A DNA stretch of 64,000 bases, taken from Proteles cristata cristata. Lineage: Eukaryota > Chordata > Mammalia > Carnivora > Hyaenidae. The stretch's first letter is position 1, and the number at the start of each line of letters is the position of its first letter. The stretch lies in NCBI GenBank assembly GCA_017311185.1, contig JAESUZ010002605.1, positions 620,001 to 684,000 of the forward strand. Direction: 5' to 3'. Shown here in pieces: positions 34,987-45,079 of the stretch. A model generated the notes under the pieces. It had not been told where the DNA came from and did no database searches. It saw only the letters and a program-made list of their open reading frames with translations. The position numbers and the translations under genes were made by a program.

Positions 34987-35536
34987 AACCCTAAATATAA
35001 TTTCTTATGTAATCACGTTTGATAAGTTAATTATCAAAATCAGGAAATTAACATTGATAGACCTTTTATCCAATCTAATCTAGTCCTATTCGTATCTCTA
35101 CATTTGCCCCCATAATGTTCCTCCAAGCTTAAGAAAAATCTCAGGTAATCTTACTAGCTACATGGCATGTGTATTTACCTCCTTTATCTGGAAGAGTTTC
35201 AGACTCTTTCCTCATCCTTCATGACACTGACATTTTTCAAGAGTATCTCTTTGTTATTTTGCAGAATGTTTTTCAATCTGCGTTTAATGTTTCTACATAA
35301 TTAAATTTAGGCTATGTGGTACTGGAAGTTCCTTCTGTTTCTGTTTGTTGGCTTCGTGTGTTTTTTGCCTATCAAAGGACTTTTGGTATTCCTGTTTTTT
35401 CTTATATCTCCCTGATAGGAATAAACTTCAGTACAAATCCAGACGCAAATTAAACCTTGAATATTCAAAGCGAGACAAGATTGCTTTGGACTGGCCCTTT
35501 TGTTATTGATTTTAGGGTGATAGAAAGTGGCAGTTA

Positions 35537-35697
35537 CTCTTGAATGCTGAGAACAAACTGAGGGCTGATGGGGGTGAGGGAGAGGGGAAGGGGGGTGATG
35601 GGCATGGGGGAGGGCACTTGTTGGGATGAGCACTGGGTGTTATATGTAAACCAACTTGACACTAAACTATTTAAAAAATAAAATAAATAAAATAAAA
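35537..35697 (+). mobile_element. Minimal 5'-truncated carnivore L1 3' end
   Basis: Only the last 160 bp of the carnivore L1 3' UTR: gaatgctgagaacaaactga, G-rich tract, ggcacttgttgggatgagca, ctgggtgttatatgtaaa, then aataaaataaataaa tail. Perfect 15-bp TSD agaaagtggcagtta at 35522-35536 and 35698-35712. Recent insertion; the G-rich tract 35570-35614 has seven G-runs. Confidence 0.95.
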
Positions 35698-35712
35698 AGA
35701 AAGTGGCAGTTA

Positions 35713-36125
35713 TGAAAGGTGTGGGATAAAGCATTGTTCTATTTGTGCTTTTGAAACTTTGTAAAAGTTCTCATTTCTTGAGTCAGGCTTGACTGAGATG
35801 GGACAGAAGAGATACCACGCTAATGACTCCTCTTCAACAAACCTTTCTGCCTCTTTCATTAAGTGACTGGGGAAATTCAAAGAGCTACCAAAAACTAAAG
35901 GAAAAGGTGTGGTTTCTAGTAACTGTAACACTGTTACTAGGTGTTGGACTAATGAGTGGCTTTCACATTTTAATGTAGACCTTTTGGGATTATTTATAAG
36001 AAACATGTATTTCTTTCAGAATCAGAAAATAAAAAGGATGAAGGTCTTTCCCATTAAAAAAAATAAAATAAAACCTATCCCTGACACAAACTCTGCTTCT
36101 TATTCTAATCATTAATCCTCCTTCC
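35713..36125. other. No gene or clear repeat seen
   Basis: Short frames on both strands without domains. Confidence 0.5.
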
Positions 36126-36800
36126 CTTTGAAGCTAAATTCTTGAAAGGGTAGTAGCCACTGATGCCCCTACATCTTCATGTCCTGTTCATTTTTGTAGT
36201 CACGTCCTCAGTGTCACTTCTCTAACCTCTCGGTGGCACCTGATCAGTTTTGGCTGCTTCTTCTTTTGGCATCTCATTGAACATCATCTTTACTTGCATG
36301 GCCTGCTCCTCTCGCTCCATAAATGTTGCCTTTATGCAGGATCCCATGTATGTTATTATTCTCACTATTCAATGAACTCATACACTTCTATGGGTTCAAC
36401 TCCCGCTTTTCCATAACAATCCAACATCAGAACCTGTAGCCTAGTCCTCTCTCCTAAACACCAGGATCTCAGGTCCAGCTGCTTAGTGCACTTTTCTACT
36501 CTCAAGTCTAAAGGTACTTCACCCTCAGAGTTGCCTCCTTCATGTTCTTGACTTGCTTATATTCAGTACTCTCCCAGACAATGAGTCTAACATTCACCCA
36601 CTCTTCTAAGTCAGAAAGTAAGAGTCATACTGGATCCTTCCCCTTTTCCCCACATCCAGGTTCTGTTGAGTCCAGTTCCTACATTTCTCAAATCCATTCT
36701 CTCCCTTCCTTTACATCCTTTCTACTACCTAGCTACAATGAGGTTAGCATCAATTCACAAAAAGCCCATTCACTACACAGTTCAGGAATTTCATTTCTAT
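36126..36800 (+). mobile_element. L2 LINE fragment, sense
   Basis: Pyrimidine-rich sense L2 wording: gtcatactggatccttcccc, cacatccaggttctgttgag, tctcaaatccattctctccc. A 116-codon frame at 36542-36892 overlaps this decayed ORF2 and is not a host gene. Confidence 0.6.
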
Positions 36801-37494
36801 CCACATCTGTTTCTTCTATCAACTTTTGCATACCACCACACCTGAAAAAATCCCCCTATCTTCATGACAACATTCATTATAAATTTATATGATATTTGGT
36901 AAAATCTTCTGGCACTTCTTTAATGCAAAAATCAGGGAAAAGGGCTGAAAGACATGAATATTCGCCTTATTTGATCTATTGATTAAGAATGAGTGTCCAT
37001 TTCTTAGTGAAAACAATTGAGGGATTCAAAATTGCTTTTCTTATTTCTCCTGACAGTGAAAGACCATCACCTTTTGTCACTTTTCCTGGTATTATTCTTC
37101 ACATTTGATTCATTTTTCCATATAAATATTGATTTTCTCACACTTAGTTGTTTCATCGATGACTTCTCACTACCTGGGTGCTGTTCTTGAAGGAGGTCAC
37201 CCTAAAACTTGGTATTTCAGTGTTCATAGTTCAAGTCTGATTCCAGATGTTTGCAAATATGTTTGTGCTTGATTAATTTCACTTAAAGCTTCAAACAAGT
37301 AAAAAGATTACTCAGAAAAGACAAATTCCGTTCATCTGAGGCAAAATATAAGCTGATTTTCTTGGATCTATATTTCCTATTAAATCACGCAGTACTTCAA
37401 AGGTTGAGACTAACTTTTAAAAATGTGTCTGTGTTACATGTGCAGCCTCCTAATGAGCATCCCTGCTTGTCTGGGAAAGTCTTTCCACTATTAT
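36801..37494. other. No gene or clear repeat seen
   Basis: AT-rich flank upstream of the broken transposase. Confidence 0.45.
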
Positions 37495-37688
37495 ACTTTC
37501 ATTCTGCAGCATTTTCCAATAATGAGGCGAGACGAAAAAGAATAAATAATTTTTCTTCAAAGCTCCAAAAAATGACACACCTGAAGAAAAAAGAAACTCC
37601 AACTAGGATGATTTCTGCAAAGATTCAAATAATGATTATTCATAAGGTCAAATAAAAACTCAGAATTAATTGTTCAATATTTCGCTGA

Positions 37689-37910
37689 ACACCAAAGAAA
37701 ACACTATTCATTGTTGCAACATTATTATATCTTTCAAAGTTGTGTATAGTTAACAAGAATTCTGTAGAAATGCACATTTATTTATCTAAAGGACCTGTAC
37801 AAAAACCAACACAAAATTCAGATACAGCAGGACTAAAAGAGAACAATGAATCATCTATATACACTGACGATGAGGAAGAGAAAGAAAATGTTGGAAAGAA
37901 TCACTATTAA
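37689..37910 (+). pseudogene. Transposase block 1: acidic N-terminal segment
   Basis: Open from just after TGA 37686 to TAA 37908 (73 codons; 46 from the ATG at 37770). The C-terminal half is polar/acidic (NESSIYTDDEEEKENV), like the disordered N-terminal regions before TTF zinc fingers. Below the usual ORF length cutoffs. The region just upstream (37530-37620) encodes a basic stretch (NNEARRKRINNFSSK) that may belong to it. The link to the next block is by position only. Confidence 0.5.
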
Positions 37911-37911
37911 C

Positions 37912-37984
37912 TATAGATACAGATAGATATAGATATAGATATAGATATAGATATAGATACACACACACACACACACACACACAC
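37912..37984 (+). repeat. (GATATA)n-(AC)n compound microsatellite
   Basis: About eight GATATA-type units to 37958, then thirteen AC units, followed by purine-rich agaaagacagagaaagagac. It separates transposase blocks 1 and 2. Confidence 0.97.
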
Positions 37985-38034
37985 GGAAACAGAAAGACAG
38001 AGAAAGAGACAAAGAGAGACAGAGACACCAGTAA

Positions 38035-38280
38035 AGATCACAACTTGATGTAGAAGAGACAGTTAATGATATTTTAATTTATTCTGATATTTCTGCTTGG
38101 CCAGTATTGGTTCCAGATGATTTGAGAATTAATTTGGTTAAGAGAGGAAGTGAACCTCTTTTGATTAAAGATGAACCTTTCCAGTTCAATGAGTAGCAGA
38201 AGATATGGTCAACACATGACATGGTTATATAGATCTTTATCAAATGGCAAAAAAAATATATATATTGAGGACTTGGATTA
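38035..38280 (+). pseudogene. Transposase block 2: pre-TTF region
   Basis: From 38047 it reads DISAWPVLVPDDLRINLVKR, the hallmark WP...L...R..LV.RG segment of TTF/ZMYM-like hAT proteins, to TAG at 38194. A shifted frame then reads RRYGQHMTWLYRSLSNGKK, matching the RkFs..y..R.LsNGe motif. The Cys residues of the zinc finger are lost. Confidence 0.75.
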
Positions 38281-38639
38281 TTAATCCTCAAAAATTGAAA
38301 TTTTTTGAAGTCCTCAAATCAAAAATTGATTTGCTTTGTTTTTATTACAGATGAAAGATATTGAGACAAAGCTGGAACATCTAGCTTTATAATTAACTTA
38401 AAATTACTAGAAATTAAATTCTCAAATTCCTGAATTTGAGGCATATGAACACTTCTGTCACTTAGAAAAATGGAAGACGACAGCAATGGTACTGATAACT
38501 CCAAAAACTTGTTGCTAAGACCCATCACACGGAAATGAATAAAGAGACAAAAAGTGAGGAGACGTTTCATGTCATCTTGTTGACATAATTCTGTTTTCAG
38601 TTACATAACGCATTCCCTTCTGTGGCCACAGAATGGATG

Positions 38640-39141
38640 TCATCTACAAACAAAGGAAATTTTTGGAGTTGATAGAATTACTCTTTTTTTTTTAATGTTT
38701 TGTTTATTTCTGAGAGAGAGAGAGAATGTGAAAAGGGGAGGGTCAGAGAGAGAGAGGCAGACACAGAACCTGAAACAGGCTCCAGGCTCTGAGCTAGCTG
38801 TCAGCACAGAGCCCCACCCAGGGCTCCAACCCACAAACAGTGAGATCATGACCTGAGCTGAAGTCAGACGCTTAACCGACTGAGCCACCCAGGCGCCCCC
38901 TGGAGTTGATAGAATTACTCTCAAATTGCAAACCAAGTTTGAAGAAACAACTTGTTAAAATTAATATATTATTCCTTCTGAAGGGAAAATGCTTTCATAT
39001 TTGTCTCCAAATACCATCTTCCGGAAAACCACATCGATGAAAAGATAGTAGCGGGCATTAAAAAACAAATATGTGGGGTTTATTTGTGATGGCTGAGATA
39101 ATGCAAAGGATGGATTGTCAATCCCATTCTAAAGAGTCAGA
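38640..39141 (+). pseudogene. Transposase block 3: helical region and catalytic-domain start, SINE-interrupted
   Basis: Across the SINE at 38685-38900 the sequence resumes with LELIELLSNCKPSLKK, matching nGnFL.LIELL..fdP.lkeH. A +1 shift gives KMLSYLSPNTI (YLSpnT motif), two stops, then KNKYVGFICDG (k.KYfgii.D, first catalytic Asp), TGA, and DNAKDGLSIPF where relatives have PDiahkDQLS. Strong, ordered motif agreement despite the stops. Confidence 0.75.
38685..38900 (-). mobile_element. CanSINE inside the transposase remnant, minus strand, perfect 21-bp TSD
   Basis: Antisense felid body (caggctccaggctctgagct, gagccacccaggcgcccc). TSD of 21 bp, identical at 38664-38684 and 38901-38921, begins tggagttgatagaa. 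Removing it restores the reading of the LIELL motif. Confidence 0.98.
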
Positions 39142-39177
39142 GATTTTTAGCCACTATCAATCTTTATAATAGATTTT

Positions 39178-39355
39178 TAAAAATTTATTTTGAGAGGGGG
39201 AAGGGGCAGAGAGAGAGCAAGAATGTCAAGCTGCTGTGTGCTGTCCGTGCAAGAGCCCAACGCGGAGTTCAGTCCCACAAACCTCCAGATAATGACTTGA
39301 GCTGAAATCAAGAGTCTGCTGCCTAGCCAACTGAGCCAGGCAAGCGACTCTTTCC
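39178..39355 (-). mobile_element. Older CanSINE, minus strand
   Basis: aaatttattttgagaggggg, caagctgctgtgtgctgtcc, ccagataatgacttgagctg, gccaactgagccaggcaagc. Strongly diverged at the head. TSD approximately taatagatttt / taacagctttt. Confidence 0.85.
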
Positions 39356-39360
39356 TAACA

Positions 39361-39836
39361 GCTTTTAAGGATGGAGACAATCAAGAGAATCAGGCTAAGC
39401 AGAGAAGTCTGGAGCCTCTCACGTACCTCCATGGTTCCATCTTTTACCACGATGGACATAAAAACAACAGACAAGGTCCACCATGAGCCTCTATGGGATT
39501 CTTCACACTGTGAAGAACATTAAACTCATGACATATTTCCATGCTATACCTCAGGCTGTGGTCTATAGTGTAGGTGAAATTCTTTAGGGAGTCATGCCTC
39601 ATGGGTTATGGGTTCATTTATTACAAATAATCCTTTAGCCAAAGACAGCCTGCCAATCAGACGTCTTCCTCCTGGCAAACATCGTTAGTTTATTTACCTG
39701 GAGATCCAGCTGACAAGGAGTCTTTTCTTGCTTCTACAGGAGTCTTCCTTTCCTATTAAGGGAGGGAACGGAGCTGAGCCCAGCATCTCTGATTCCTTCC
39801 TCCCAACAGCACTCACGATGTTTCACATGCAGAACA
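39361..39836. other. Segment of unknown origin between transposase blocks 3 and 4
   Basis: About 475 bp with no transposase match and no repeat I recognise, although flanking blocks would be nearly adjacent in the protein. Probably another insertion; ends not identified. Confidence 0.45.
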
Positions 39837-40010
39837 GTGAAAGGACATGTCCATATTGAAGATGATAAAGTTAAAATAAAGGAATCTTTCTCTGGCTGCT
39901 TTCTCACTCCCAGAAAGACTGCTGCTGAACTAATGAGGGGTTTTGAAACAATGGATAGTGATGGATGGGAAATAATTATAAGTCTGGAAGAGATTCATAA
40001 AAATCCCCAT
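39837..40010 (+). pseudogene. Transposase block 4: KESF/KTAAEL segment
   Basis: Plus frame with GHVHIEDDKVKIKESF and then RKTAAELM, the segment that directly follows the DQLS...RYV part in relatives. It ends at a stop at 40017 without the expected RGqgYDNA motif, so homology fades after about 39970. Confidence 0.65.
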
Positions 40011-40289
40011 TCACTATAAATCTAGAAATTCCAATATTAAGTCTCTGTTTCTTCCAGCAGCTTTCAGATATCTCTAGAGAAGAAAAACTTCCACTAAATG
40101 TCTTCACCAGAAAACTCATCCTAAATTTCTATTATATTTGAAAAACCATTCTGGAGTTTTTCTTTTGGAAAAAGTCAAAAAAGATGGCTGACACAGCAAA
40201 TTTTGGTATTATTGATCCATTGGTTTAGATTGTGCGTCTGGTTCTTAGTGGTCCTTAAATCAAGGCATTTCAAATATTACCCTTTTCAT

Positions 40290-40320
40290 TTGTTTGCTTG
40301 TCTGTTTGTTTGTTTGTTAG
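40290..40320 (+). repeat. (TTTG)n short tract
   Basis: gtttgcttgtctgtttgttt style imperfect tetranucleotide repeat. Confidence 0.85.
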
Positions 40321-40409
40321 TTTTGTGTTGTTTTGTGAGCCTCAGTGGATTGATGCTTCTTGTTGGTAAAAGTACCCCACTCCAAATCTCTTTTAAAAAT
40401 TCAGACTAA

Positions 40410-40490
40410 AGGCACCTGGCTGGTGCAGAAGTGTGGCATGAGACTCATGATCTTGGGGTCATAAGTTCCAGCCCCACACTGAGAAAAATT
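40410..40490 (+). mobile_element. Short tRNA-Lys-type SINE, diverged, plus strand
   Basis: aggcacctggctggtgcaga, gactcatgatcttggggtca, taagttccagccccacactg. Flanked by approximate direct repeats aaaaattcagactaa and aaaaattcaaaataa. Confidence 0.82.
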
Positions 40491-40495
40491 CAAAA

Positions 40496-41299
40496 TAACT
40501 AAGAGCCAGGTGCTGCTTTTAGACTATCTTGCAAACAATAGGTTTTCTCCAAGTTTCTGCAGGACAAAAAAATTTTTAAAAAAGCACAAATGCTTATTCT
40601 ATGCTATACTTTTGTATCCTTCTAAAAATGTATACTTTGATCTTTTAATTACACTGAGAGAATAAGAGTTGTGAAAATAATCATCCAGTAACAAATACGT
40701 GAGTTTTAATAAAATCAAATACTTACGAAAGATATGATTTAAGCAACTAGTAAGTCACGCCAATTTAAAATTTTTACATACATTATATTTTAAAGCTATA
40801 TTTCTGTGGGCAAAATATTTTATGTATGACCTAAAGCTGCACAAAAACAGTTGAGAAGCCTCTATTATAGTGGGTATTATTTTGTTGCAGGTATGTTCCC
40901 ATGGCAAATTAAATGTAGCTATGCTATTGTTTAATACTTCGAAATATCTGTAAAAGCCTATTAAGAATTGCCAGTCATACTCTTGCCATCAAAATTGCTA
41001 GAATTTATTTGATGGGAAAATAAACACAACATGTGCCTTACAATGCATTTCCAATGGGCTCTGAACATACGCAGCCTAACCACAGACTATTACTTTATTC
41101 CTTGATGACTGATATTTCAACTCAGTGTGTAAAGCAGTCTTCTCAAAGTATCCTACACCCCTAGCAAGTATTTTCCAAAAAACTTGCCAAAATAAAAATA
41201 CTTCTGCCTCGATTACCACCTGCAAGTACCGACATTACCTGCTCACATCAACAATATTTTGCTGACTTTTCATAATCCATGCTGTGTTACGCTTTCTTT
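40496..41299. other. AT-rich, no gene or clear repeat
   Basis: Nothing recognisable. Confidence 0.5.
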
Positions 41300-41580
41300 A
41301 CTTATTCCATTTTTTATTCGACCAACATTTTTAAGTGCCTTCTACATGCTAACATGGTGCTTGCAATACAAGGATAAAAGATACGATGACTTCCTTGAAC
41401 AAAGTGGTATCTAAATGGAAAGGCTGACAAATAACTAATATATTTTGGTAGTTGCCAACACAGAGGCTCCTTAGGGGATGAGAAGGTATCTGTTTGAGAG
41501 TTCTCTGAAGGTTTGGGGCTTTGAAGGCGGGTAGGGCTTTCTGTTTTAACTAAAACAGAAAACAATCATATTTTCACTTA
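41300..41580 (-). mobile_element. Possible L2/MIR-type 3' end, antisense
   Basis: attcgaccaacatttttaag, tgccttctacatgctaacat, caatacaaggataaaagata follow the antisense L2 3' end wording (caacaaatatttattgagc, ctactatgtgccaggc). Confidence 0.45.
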
Positions 41581-42434
41581 AAAAATCATGCTAGCCGCAA
41601 AATTAAAGATAGAAAGTCCAATTAATAGTCTCAATTTGGATCTAACTAAAAGAAGGGGAATCTAGACAGGAAATGTATAAATATGGTAGATGGGCAGAAA
41701 TGGCCATCTAACCCTTGTGTCCACCAAATATCAGATTATTCATCTCACCAGCAGGTAGGGGCACAGCTTATTCATCCTTGAGTACTAGGTCATAATATTA
41801 AGCACTGCCTTGAAAATGCTTTTTCAACCCAAATTAAGGTAATTCTTCTGAAAATTAGGACTTGAAGCAAAAATTCTGATTATCTATGTGTCACCCCCCC
41901 ATCCCCAAAGTACTCAAAGTGACAAAGCAAGAGGACTGTGTTTCTTGTTAGTTTATCAAATTGGATTTATATTCATCTTTTGTTTCTTTTAGACCCAATG
42001 AAAGACACTAAAAGGTAGAATAAGGTGTATAAATTGGCAACTACAAGAAGCAACTATCCATAAAACTCACAGTCTTCAAAACTGATTACTGGATAATTCA
42101 GAACTGGCATAATTCATTCAACAAACATACGCTGAGGGCCCTACTGTTTACGGGGCACTACAAATAAAAAATGTTAAGAGCTCCTCATTTAGACACTATT
42201 TTAAAAGAGCATATTGACCATGGAAATTACCACAGTTTTTATTTCCTAGACTTCCTCCTCTTCTTCTTTTTTTGAGTCTTCTTTCAGTCTCTGTAGGGCT
42301 CATGCTGCAAATTAGGGATAAAAAGAAAACATGCTGTAGAGCCAGAGAGATCTGACGTTAGCATCAGTGCCTCCCTTGCACTAAGGGACCCCACTGCTGC
42401 TGTGTCCCTAGTGAGGAGATTGAGGAAGCAGAAC
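41581..42434. other. Mostly unassigned; small antisense L2 end at 42112-42175
   Basis: aattcattcaacaaacatac, gctgagggccctactgttta at 42112 on is a short antisense L2/MIR 3' end. No gene seen. Confidence 0.45.
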
Positions 42435-42446
42435 ACAACATATGCA

Positions 42447-42657
42447 GTTTTTTAATGTCTATTTATTTTGGGGGAGAGAGAGAGAGACAGAGCATGAGCA
42501 CTGAAGGGGCAGAGAGAGGGAAGCACAGAAGCTGAAGCAGGCTCCAGGCTCCGAGCTATCGGCACAGAACTCGATGCAGGGCTCCAACTCATGAACTGTG
42601 ACACCATGACCTGAGCCCAAGTCAGACACTTAACTGACTGAGCCACCCAGGTGCCCC
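42447..42657 (-). mobile_element. CanSINE, minus strand, perfect 12-bp TSD
   Basis: gaagcaggctccaggctccg, gactgagccacccaggtgcc. TSD acaacatatgca at 42435-42446 and 42658-42669. Confidence 0.96.
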
Positions 42658-42669
42658 ACAACATATGCA

Positions 42670-44689
42670 TTTAATGACAAACCTGTGATGCTCAGTCAGG
42701 TTCCTTTGGAGAATTTCTTTTGTCTGTAGGGAGAGAGCTGGAAGAATCAGTAGAATTGAAGAGTAGGCGAGTTCAGGCGAATGATCAGACAAGGCTTCCT
42801 GATTCTTGTGGGTAACTATAGTGTCTAAGTGTTACCAGCGTGCTTCCAGGGTCGCCACTGCATGAGGCCTTCCCCAAGGAAGGCTCCTTGGAAACTTTGC
42901 TTCAATTTTGGAAGCTGTGGGTCCCTTGGCACACCAGGCTTAGATGGGTTGGATGACTGCTGTGGGGTAGGGGAGAGAATGCTTGGAGCTGCTGTGGTGA
43001 TAAGGACACTGATCCGGTCATAAAGCTAGCATCACAGAGTTTGCGGAAACCCACTCAAATACCCGACTCTTGCAACTTTTGAGTGTAAGTTATATAATGC
43101 ATATATTGTGCTAGTGAGTACCTGGCTTATAAAAAGCACTCAAGAAAGGAGAGCTACTCTAATACTTCTGTCATCATCATCATCACCATTACCATCACCA
43201 TCTACCCTCATGAAGAACAGTGTTCCAACTGCTGTCCCAGTTATTCCCAGTTAGATCTACGAATTGAAATTAATGAATTTTCTAATTTTCCAGGTAAGAT
43301 TTATGCAAACAAAGGAGAAGCATTTACCAATGGGCTTGAAGATTGTAAATAACATGCAGCTTCCTCCTCCTCCAAACTCTACTAGCCGAAGACAATGATA
43401 AATAAACAGTGTCTCGTGGTCATGGCAGCCCTTGTGCTCTGAAGTGGATCCAACCCAAGATGCACTGTGGTTGTTCTTTTTATTTTTATGTTTAAGCCTG
43501 GAACTTTGGGGATATTTCAAGAAATCAGACAACCCTCAAAAGGAAAAAGTCAAGTAGTGCATAGACAGTGGGTGGATCAGGATGTTGAGAAATAGTCACC
43601 ATACAGAGAAATGCTTAGACTTCGACATTTATAAATAATTAACTTATTGTTCTTTGTCTGCCCCTTTCTTCTCCCTTTCTCTGCCTCCCACCCAAGTTGA
43701 AACAAGGATTCTATTACCAAGCGAAGTTTGAGAGTTGTGAAAGGGAGAGCCCAAGATCTCATGGTGCCTTATTTCATTTTCTTTGAAACGTATTATGGAT
43801 CTGTAAACAGATCCTGTAAGAATCACCTGTTGGATGCATTGAGACCCAAAATAAAGATGCCTTCTTGAAAATTTATGAAAATATATTTAAATAAAACGAA
43901 GGACTCAGAGACTGTGAAAATCCCAAAATGAGGCAGTTAGGATGTTAGAATTCTCACCACAGATTCAATTTTGTATTTTAAAACCTCTGTATTATCTCAG
44001 CATACTTTTATATTAGCAACTAGCTTATTTTTTATTCTCCACGTCCTGTGATTATTTTTCTCCACTTCCAGGTGTTATTTTTCTACTTTAGAAGATACAC
44101 AAATTAATGATTGATCTGGGAAAAGTCACATATTTGTTAAACCTAGAAAGTTTACTAAATTCATTCTTCAATTATTTACTAGATACCCAGTAATTACCAA
44201 GCTGTACCCAAGGCCCCAGGCTATTGAGGTGAGGAGGGATTTGTTTTCTGGATTTAAATGGCCATTTCAGTATGTTTATTAGAACTCAAAATTCTAAATG
44301 TGGTTTCTTCATCCACCATTTCAAGCAAGTGACTGCAAAAAAAGGCCTGAGAGTTTCAATATATATTCAGACAGCTGTGCACACTAAAGGGGACAGGTGT
44401 GGTTTCAATAGTTCTCTGATTGTCTGAATTATTTTTTAACACCTGTGTTAGAGAATGCTGACCCACCTTTATGAGCATGAGATCACCTTCACATTTTCTG
44501 CCCATAATTTTGAATAAAGGGCCAGCCAACCCCAGGTGGATGGGAATTGACCTTTTTTTATGGCCACCTGCACTTGAGCTCATTCATCTCCATCAAATTT
44601 AATAAGCTGAGGGAAAGGAAGAATCCATTAATGGAACTGAAAGTTTTCTCTTCAAAAGGAACTTGTTAAGAAAACAAAGTGATCTTAAA
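42670..44689. other. Unassigned, with a MIR trace and a (CAT)n run
   Basis: agtacctggcttataaaaag at about 43120 looks like a MIR 3' end; (CAT/CAC)n at 43171-43201. A GC-moderate patch at 42820-43020 has a 64-codon frame without domain. No gene seen. Confidence 0.45.
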
Positions 44690-44728
44690 ACACACACACA
44701 CACACACACTCACACACTCACACACACA
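44690..44728 (+). repeat. (AC)n microsatellite with CTC interruptions
   Basis: AC units with two ACTC steps. Confidence 0.95.
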
Positions 44729-44944
44729 AGCAAGATTTGGCACAACATAAAAAATAATAAAACTAGAGCTTATTAACCATTTAAAATAAATCCAATGAAA
44801 ATAGTTCAGGTGTGACTGTGGAAAAACCAAGAGATGTTTTCTTAATTTAAAACACAAAATATTTCAAAGTATTTTTAATCCCATTTTTATTATCTGAAAA
44901 GTAAATATTATAATCATCCAAATAAAGTAGATTTTGCCTTTTTA

Positions 44945-45053
44945 AAAAAATCTTTTGTGTAAGTAGGCTTCACACCTAATGTGGGACCTGAACTCATGAC
45001 CCTAAGATCAAGAGTCACATGCTCTATCAACCGAGTCAGCCAGAGGCTCCAGT
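44945..45053 (-). mobile_element. Short tRNA-Lys-type SINE, minus strand
   Basis: Reverse complement carries gactcttgatcttagggtca and tgagttcaggtcccacatta, the tRNA-Lys(CTT)-like head, with gtgaagcctacttacacaaa tail. Confidence 0.88.
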
Positions 45054-45079
45054 AGATTTTGCTTTTTAAAAAGATTTGT

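Larger units (their letters stand above)
34395..35320 (-). mobile_element. Old L1M-type LINE 3' UTR, antisense, split by a solo LTR
   Basis: Left piece 34395-34592 (ttttattttgacataatttc, ggttgcaaaaatagtacaaa) and right piece 34987-35320 (attatcaaaatcaggaaatt, aacattgatagaccttttat) are collinear parts of one old repeat. The LTR at 34593-34986 separates them and duplicates aaccc. Confidence 0.6.
37495..40010 (+). pseudogene. Decayed hAT-family transposase (Tip100/ZMYM-like), several blocks
   Basis: Separate plus-strand blocks follow the order of a hAT-Tip100 or ZMYM-like transposase. First come a basic and an acidic N-terminal region (37540-37910). Next is the block before the TTF-type zinc finger (38035-38280). 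Then come WELIELL-type helices and the start of the catalytic domain with an Asp in FICDG (38640-39141), and finally a KESF...KTAAEL block (39837-39960). Blocks are separated by stops, frame changes, a microsatellite, two SINEs and a foreign segment, so no protein can be made. Known relatives are DNA transposons such as Zaphod and the domesticated ZMYM genes. I cannot tell a dead transposon from a retrocopy of a ZMYM-like gene; no terminal repeats or poly(A) were found. The family call is inferred from recognised motifs, not a search. Confidence 0.72.
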
